Source of the DNA: Trogon surrucura
Taxonomy: Eukaryota; Chordata; Aves; Trogoniformes; Trogonidae
Length of the DNA stretch: 64,000 bases
Direction: 5' to 3'
NCBI GenBank assembly: GCA_020746105.1
Contig: CM036626.1
Location: 12,480,001-12,544,000 of the forward strand
Positions 39,071-64,000 of this stretch are shown here, one piece after another (the first letter of the stretch is position 1; each line of letters starts with the position of its first letter). The translations under genes and the position numbers were made by a program. Below the pieces are notes generated by a model, which searched no databases, was not told the DNA's origin, and worked only from the letters and a program-made list of their open reading frames with translations.

Positions 39071-39079
39071 TATAAATAG
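39071..39079 (+). promoter_or_regulatory. CPNE9: CPNE9 TATA box
   Basis: TATAAATAG stands within a GC-rich island, in AGCTATAAATAGCT. It lies about 390 bases before the CPNE9 start codon and about 280 bases after the MTMR14 stop codon. A start site near 39100 is inferred, giving a GC-rich 5' UTR of roughly 360 bases if unspliced. Confidence 0.65.
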
Positions 39080-39463
39080 CTCGGCCCACGCTCCGGGAGC
39101 GACGGCACCGAAATAGCACGAAGCCGGGGCTGAACCGGGACCGGGAGGAAGCCCCCGGCGGGGCCGTGTTGTCGGGGCTGGAGCCTCCGCCGGCACCGGG
39201 CTGGGGAGCGGAGCCGAGTCTTGCAGCCCCGGACGAGAGGTCCCAGTGGGTCGGAGTCGTGCCGGGAGCAGGGACGAGGTCCCGGGGCTGAGCCGTCGCG
39301 GGTCTGGCCGGTCCCCGGTGCCGAGCCCCTCCCGGAGCCCGGGGGGGGCGCTGCCGGTGGGACCGCTGTGCCCGTGCCCGTGCCGTGCCCGCCCCCGGGC
39401 GCGCCCGGCTCGGCGGCGCGGGAGGAGGCGGCGCGGAGCAGCGGCGGCGGCGCCCGGGCGGGG

Positions 39464-45572
<6,109 letters not shown>

Positions 45573-46112
45573 CTCCTCCACGGGCCACGTGGCCGGCCGG
45601 CGGGGAGAGGGCACGCGGCACTTTCCCTCTGCCGGTGAACCGGGCTTATCTGTGGAGACGTGGCCCCTCCGAGGGCGATGACAGCGGCTGGTGACCGAGG
45701 CCGGGAACTCTCCTCTTCTCGCAGCGAGGCTGGTCGCCCCCACCCGCAACGCCGCAGCGGGGCCGCCTCGGGCCGTGCTGTCCCTCCGGGCAGGGTACGG
45801 GCTGTCGGGGGCTCACGGTCTGTCCCCCGGGAGGGCAGGCAGCCGGGATCCCCGGTGAGGAGGCTGACCCCGGATCTGGCTGCACGCCGGGGGTCCCAGC
45901 TCCGTGGGGCGGGGCGGGGGGGCCTCACTCCGCTCCTGCCTGCGCCCCATTCCTGCCTGCGCCCCGATCCCGCCTGCGCCCTGCGAGCAGCACCGCGCTC
46001 CTCCCGCCCCGCTCCGCCTCCCCCGGCCCCGCTGCCCCACCGCGGGGGGCCCGCGGCGATGGGTGGTCCGCGGAAGGGCCGGCGGGAGGTGTGTACCGCT
46101 TTACTGACTGTA

Positions 46113-46118
46113 AATAAA
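46113..46118 (+). terminator. CPNE9: CPNE9 polyadenylation signal (AATAAA)
   Basis: A canonical AATAAA sits 541 bases after the CPNE9 stop codon in an otherwise GC-rich 3' UTR. It is the only canonical signal before the BRPF1 first exon. Confidence 0.8.
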
Positions 46119-46199
46119 GCGCCCCAACCGAACCTGCCGCCGTGCGGGGACGAGAGACGGCGGGTGGGGGGTGGGACCGGGGCGGGGCTCCGGCACGCC

Positions 46200-57887
<11,688 letters not shown>

Positions 57888-58278
57888 GCCCGGACACGCA
57901 CCTCCCCTCGCCGTGCCGGTACCGGCACCGGCAGCCGCCTCCCCGCCGTATCTCAGGGCAAACGGGGCTCGGGGACAACCCCCCCACCCCCGTGCAGCTG
58001 GTCTGCACCCACCGGGGGAAGGGGAACCGGGGGGAACGGGGACCGGGAGGGCGGGGGTGGGGGCCCCTCTGTGCCGCCCCGCACCCCCGCCGCTCCTGCA
58101 CTCCCGGTGCCCGCTCCCCCCGCCCGCGGCTCCCCGGGACGCCGTGCCCCGGGGCGACACACACACACACACCCCCCCCCCCCGCTCCCCGCGCTGCCCC
58201 CACTGCCGGCCATGCGCTCGGACGTTGTTTGTATTTATTTTGAAGGAAGGAAAAAAAAAATCTATTGATTCTTAGAAA

Positions 58279-58284
58279 ATTAAA
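58279..58284 (+). terminator. BRPF1: BRPF1 polyadenylation signal (ATTAAA)
   Basis: ATTAAA, the commonest variant signal, lies 392 bases after the BRPF1 stop codon, downstream of an A tract. It is the only plausible signal before the OGG1 promoter. The 3' UTR is very C-rich and contains an AC microsatellite near 58159-58171. Confidence 0.65.
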
Positions 58285-58299
58285 AATCTCCGCTGTGGG

Positions 58300-58432
58300 C
58301 GGGACACGTGGGGCCGCCGCCGGCCCGCACTTCCGGAGCAGGGGAGGGGGGGGCGAGGCCGGAAGTTAGGGCAGAGCGTCGCCGGCGGGCGGGAGAGGAC
58401 GGGAGGCGCTCTGCCTGGCGGAGGGAAGCTCT
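58300..58432 (+). promoter_or_regulatory. OGG1: OGG1 promoter with E-box and inverted ETS pair
   Basis: Within 150 bases of the BRPF1 polyadenylation signal there is a CACGTG E-box (58305-58310). Two ETS sites in opposite orientation follow, ACTTCCGG at 58329-58336 and CCGGAAGT at 58359-58366, on each side of a G-rich run. No TATA box is present. Composition is that of a CpG-island housekeeping promoter. Confidence 0.6.
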
Positions 58433-58469
58433 ATGGCGGGGCAGCGGCGGGGCCGCAGGGCCGGGCAAG
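58433..58469 (+). CDS. OGG1: Proposed OGG1 exon 1 (start exon)
   Basis: ATG at 58433 in GCTCTATGG context opens [12 protein letters not shown] and one base, then a GTGTGC donor at 58470. Joining to an acceptor CCAG ending at 58701 restores the frame that leads into [20 protein letters not shown] and the conserved OGG1 core. The acceptor has a weak pyrimidine tract. A different first exon or acceptor in this CpG-rich stretch is possible. Confidence 0.5.
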
Positions 58470-60269
58470 GTGTGCGGCGGGGCTGTGGGGCTGGAAGACG
58501 GGCAGGGCGGGGGCCGGGGCTGGGGCTGGGTAGGGAACCGTCTGGGAGCAATGCGTGTGGGGCTGGGGGGCCCGGTCCGGGTCCGTGGGGCGGGTGGGAG
58601 GGGGTTCCTGGGGCAGAGGTGAAGGTTTGGGGCCGCATGGGGGAGGTGGGCCCGGGGAGCCGGGACAGGCGGTGCCTGACCCCACTGCGTCCACGGGCCA
58701 GGGGGACACGGCCGGTCCCCGCCGCCTCCCCCGGCCCCCGCGAAGCTGCGGGACACCCCTTCGGCCTGCCCCTGGCTGTGGCGCTCCCTGCCCTGCCCGC
58801 CCGCCGAGCTGCGCCTGGACCTGGTGCTGTCGTCGGGGCAGACCTTCAGGTGAGCCAGCCCGGGGGTCTCGCCGCCCCACGGCCCAACCCGCTGGGGTCC
58901 AGCCCGGTCCTGACATCCCCGTGTGCGGCAGGTGGTGGGAGAGCAGCCCCGGGGCCTGGACAGGCGTGCTGGGGGAGCGCGTCTGGACGCTGAGGCAGGA
59001 CGGTGACCGCCTCTGGTACACGGTGTACGGCAAGGAGGAGGAGGACGGGCATCCCGCTGAGTCGGCGAAGCTGGGTGATGCTGAGACAGACCGAATCCTG
59101 CGGGACTACTTCCAGCTGGACGTGGGGCTGCCCGCCCTGTACCACACCTGGGGCGCAGCCGACCCCCTCTTCCGTAAGGTGGCTGAAGACTTCCCAGGTG
59201 AGGTGGCCCCGTGGGGGATGGTCGCGACACTCGCCCGGTGTCCCCTCACCACGTCTCACCAGCAGGCGTGCGGGTGCTGCGGCAGGACCCCATCGAGTGC
59301 CTCCTCTCTTTCATCTGCACCTCCAACAACCACATCTCCCGCATCACCACCATGATCGAACGCCTGTGCCAGGCCTTCGGCCGCCATCTCTGCTGCCTTG
59401 ACGCCCGGCCTTTCCATGCCTTCCCCTCCCTCTCAGCACTGGCAGGTCTGTCATCGCTCCACTGCTGCTGTCGTCACCTCACCACAACCTTTGCCTGCCC
59501 ATGTCCTCCTCCGCTGTCCATTCATAGGCACCGACACCGAGGCCCAGCTGCGGGCGCTGGGCTTTGGGTACAGGGCCAAGTTCATCAGCGGGACCGCACG
59601 AGCCATCGCCAAGGGTCTTGGTGCTGAGGGGCTGTGCCAGCTGCGGGCCGCACCCTATGCCGAGGCCAGGAGGGTGCTGTGCACCCTGCCCGGCGTGGGT
59701 GCCAAGGTGGGTGCTGGGACGGGGACACACGGAGGGCGGCGGGTGCCGGTGGTGGGGGACTGATGGTGCTGCCTGGCTGCAGGTCGCTGACTGTGTCTGC
59801 CTGATGTCCCTGGACAAGGCGGAGGCGGTGCCAGTGGACACCCACGTCTGGCGCATTGCGCGGGAGCGGTATGGCGCAGCGTTGGGCGGCAGGAGCCTGA
59901 CCCCCCGGGCACACCAGGAGATTGGTGAGGGCAGGACTGGGCCCTGACATGGGACGCGCCCCCCACCACTCAGCCCTGGGACGGGGTTGGTGCCCCCTGC
60001 GCTCGTGCTCACCCTCTCTCTGCAGGCGACTTCTTCCGGGGGCTGTGGGGCCCCCATGCTGGTTGGGCACAGGCGGTGAGTAACCCCACTCCTCGGGCAC
60101 CCCAGGGCTTGGTCCTTGTGCCCCACTCTGGCTGTACCCACCCTATCCTCTCTTCCCACACCAGGTCCTCTTCTGCGCTGACCTCCGTAAGGGCCAGGAG
60201 CCAGCCGGCAGCCGGGATAGGGCCGGAGGGGGCCGAGGCCAGGACAGCCGTGGGCATTGCCCCACCTAG
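58433..60269 (+). CDS. OGG1: OGG1, 8-oxoguanine DNA glycosylase/lyase
   Basis: OGG1 excises 8-oxoguanine opposite cytosine in base-excision repair. Well-supported exons: 58702-58849, 58932-59197, 59266-59445, 59528-59706, 59783-59924, 60026-60075, 60165-60269. They encode the N-terminal TBP-like domain ([18 protein letters not shown]), then [20 protein letters not shown]. The HhH-GPD motif [15 protein letters not shown] follows, with the Schiff-base lysine at codon 59704-59706. The catalytic aspartate of VPVDTHVW is at 59837-59839, and [18 protein letters not shown] lines the base pocket. The frame of exon 58702-58849 has an in-frame TGA at 58677 and no ATG after it. A first exon at 58433-58469 ([12 protein letters not shown], donor GTGTGC) fits the phase exactly and would give 368 codons. 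That start is a proposal. The C terminus ends [11 protein letters not shown], unlike the lysine/arginine-rich mammalian tail. Confidence 0.93.
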
Positions 60270-60468
60270 AGACAGAGGCTTCTGGTTCAGCAGCTGGGGA
60301 GGGTCACAGGAGCTGCTCCCAGCCTGGGATGCAGACGTGTTCCCTGCTCACCGTGTGCGTGGGGGGAGCTGCTGCCTTGGGCTGTGGGGCTAGGGGGGGG
60401 ATGTCTGGGCTGTGTCCAGGCCCTCCCGACCAGGGCAGAGCCGAGCCAAGAAGTTTTGGCCTGTTGCC

Positions 60469-60474
60469 TTTATT
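60469..60474 (-). terminator. CAMK1: CAMK1 polyadenylation signal (AATAAA on minus)
   Basis: TTTATT on the plus strand reads AATAAA on the minus strand, 353 bases after the CAMK1 stop codon. Together with the OGG1 signal at 60481 it forms a compact back-to-back pair, so the two 3' UTRs should overlap by several tens of bases. Confidence 0.75.
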
Positions 60475-60480
60475 ACAAGC

Positions 60481-60486
60481 AATAAA
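60481..60486 (+). terminator. OGG1: OGG1 polyadenylation signal (AATAAA)
   Basis: AATAAA lies 212 bases after the OGG1 stop and only six bases from the opposed CAMK1 signal at 60469-60474. It is the first canonical signal downstream of OGG1. Confidence 0.75.
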
Positions 60487-60826
60487 ATAGAAACATCCAT
60501 TTGGAAAATTCTCCTTGAACATGCTGGGGAAGGGGGGTAGAGCAGTGCTGTGGCAGGCGTGGGGAGGAGGAGGTGCATGTGGGGGTGCCCAGGACACAGC
60601 CCCAAGCTGGCAGGGGGGGTCTTGAGGGCTGCCCCTGCCCAGATGCAGAGCTCTGCTGCAAGCCTGCCTCGGGGGGGCTGCCCCACACGCTAGGGACAAA
60701 CAGGGCAGGGTGCCTCCACACCATCCCCTCCTCCCTGCTCCAGCACTGCAGGGCCCCACAACCCCATGCTGTGCCCACGGGAGGGCTGTAACCCCTGCCC
60801 CAGGACTCAGCCACGCTGGTCTGTCC

Positions 60827-63455
<2,629 letters not shown>

Positions 63456-63850
63456 GGTGCCCCGCTGGGGGGGGGGCACCCACTCCCACCTGTGACACGA
63501 GTGGGGAAAAAGACATGCTGGGGCCCCTCCTGTTGCCCGCCTGCCCACCCTGTAAGGCGGGTGCAGGGCAGGTGGGCAGCAGGAGGGGCAGAAGCACACA
63601 CGTGAGCACTCGCTGTGATTAATCCCACTCGTGATTTCCCCACGCGTGTCATCTGCCACGTCGGACACGCGTGGGAGCTGAGCTGCACACCCTGGGTGAT
63701 GATGATGCACGCTTACACCCCCCCCTCCGCCACCACCACCCTCCCCGTCGCTTGTTGGGCTCCTAACGTGGGTCACCGATTGCTCACGTGGGTCAACGGT
63801 TCCACGCGTGAGCATTTCCCCCCTGCTACCTCCTCCCTTACCGACGGCGC
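63456..63850 (-). other. CAMK1: CAMK1 5' leader region
   Basis: The frame of CAMK1 stays open upstream of the ATG to 63815 on the minus strand, but the translation is low complexity and not family-like. MPLGQDG is therefore taken as the start. The interval contains CACGTG and ACGCGT elements. It could be one continuous 5' UTR or include an intron; no clear donor/acceptor pair was chosen. Confidence 0.5.
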
Positions 63851-63859
63851 TGCAGCCCC

Positions 63860-63960
63860 GCGGAGCGGCGGCGACTCCTCCCGGCGCCGGGCGGCCTTGA
63901 CGTCAAGGGGAGGGGCGTGTCCGCGACGGGCAGCCGCCAATGGGAGGGGGAGACACGCGT
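63860..63960 (-). promoter_or_regulatory. CAMK1: CAMK1 promoter: palindromic CRE, GC box, CCAAT
   Basis: A perfect 14-base palindrome CCTTGACGTCAAGG (63895-63908) contains the full CRE TGACGTCA (63898-63905). Beside it are a GGGGAGGGGCG GC/KLF box and a CCAAT at 63937-63941. The arrangement in a CpG-rich stretch about 440 bases upstream of the CAMK1 start suggests the core promoter, with transcription leftward from about 63850. Confidence 0.65.
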
Positions 63961-64000
63961 GACCGTGGGGACACGCAGGAGGAGAGGCTGGGGAGTGGGG

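Overview
The window is vertebrate nuclear DNA, almost certainly from a bird. Its genes are split by canonical GT-AG introns. It carries CR1 LINE fragments, including the avian 3' tail ending in ATTCTATGATTC-like octamers. It also has strong CpG islands at gene starts and small, GC-rich, densely packed genes on the right. The encoded proteins are orthologues of a known vertebrate block: LHFPL4, MTMR14, CPNE9, BRPF1, OGG1, CAMK1, in the same order and relative orientation as I know them from mammals (human 3p25). I identified them by reading the translated exons against remembered family sequence. No database search was run, and the species cannot be named from this evidence.

Layout. 1-3540 (minus strand): first coding exon and start of intron 1 of LHFPL4, truncated by the window edge, with a diverged 195-bp tandem repeat in the intron. 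3541-5121: CpG-rich interval holding the divergent LHFPL4 and MTMR14 promoters. 5122-38788 (plus): MTMR14, 19 coding exons and 629 codons, with long AT-richer introns that hold all the recognisable CR1 copies. 39464-45572 (plus): CPNE9, 20 coding exons, 545 codons, behind a TATA box at 39071. 46680-57887 (plus): BRPF1, 13 coding exons, 1210 codons, with an inferred 5' non-coding exon near 46.4-46.5 kb. 58433-60269 (plus): OGG1, 7 well-supported exons plus one proposed first exon. 60827-63455 (minus): CAMK1, 11 coding exons, 365 codons, convergent with OGG1. 63456-64000: CAMK1 5' UTR and promoter, with a palindromic CRE, a CCAAT box and a cluster of ACGCGT sites. All exon joins listed keep the reading frame and were checked by exon length.

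Functionally this is a neighbourhood of unrelated housekeeping and neuronal genes rather than an operon-like system: a GABA-A receptor auxiliary tetraspan, a PI3P phosphatase, a C2-domain calcium sensor, a chromatin reader/scaffold, a DNA-repair glycosylase and a calmodulin kinase. The noteworthy structure lies in the packing: only about 150 bp from the BRPF1 polyadenylation signal to the OGG1 start, and overlapping opposed polyadenylation signals for OGG1 and CAMK1. It also lies in homopolymer-C splice acceptors, a small minisatellite content, and CRE/MEF2 sites in CAMK1. I found no convincing novel gene system.
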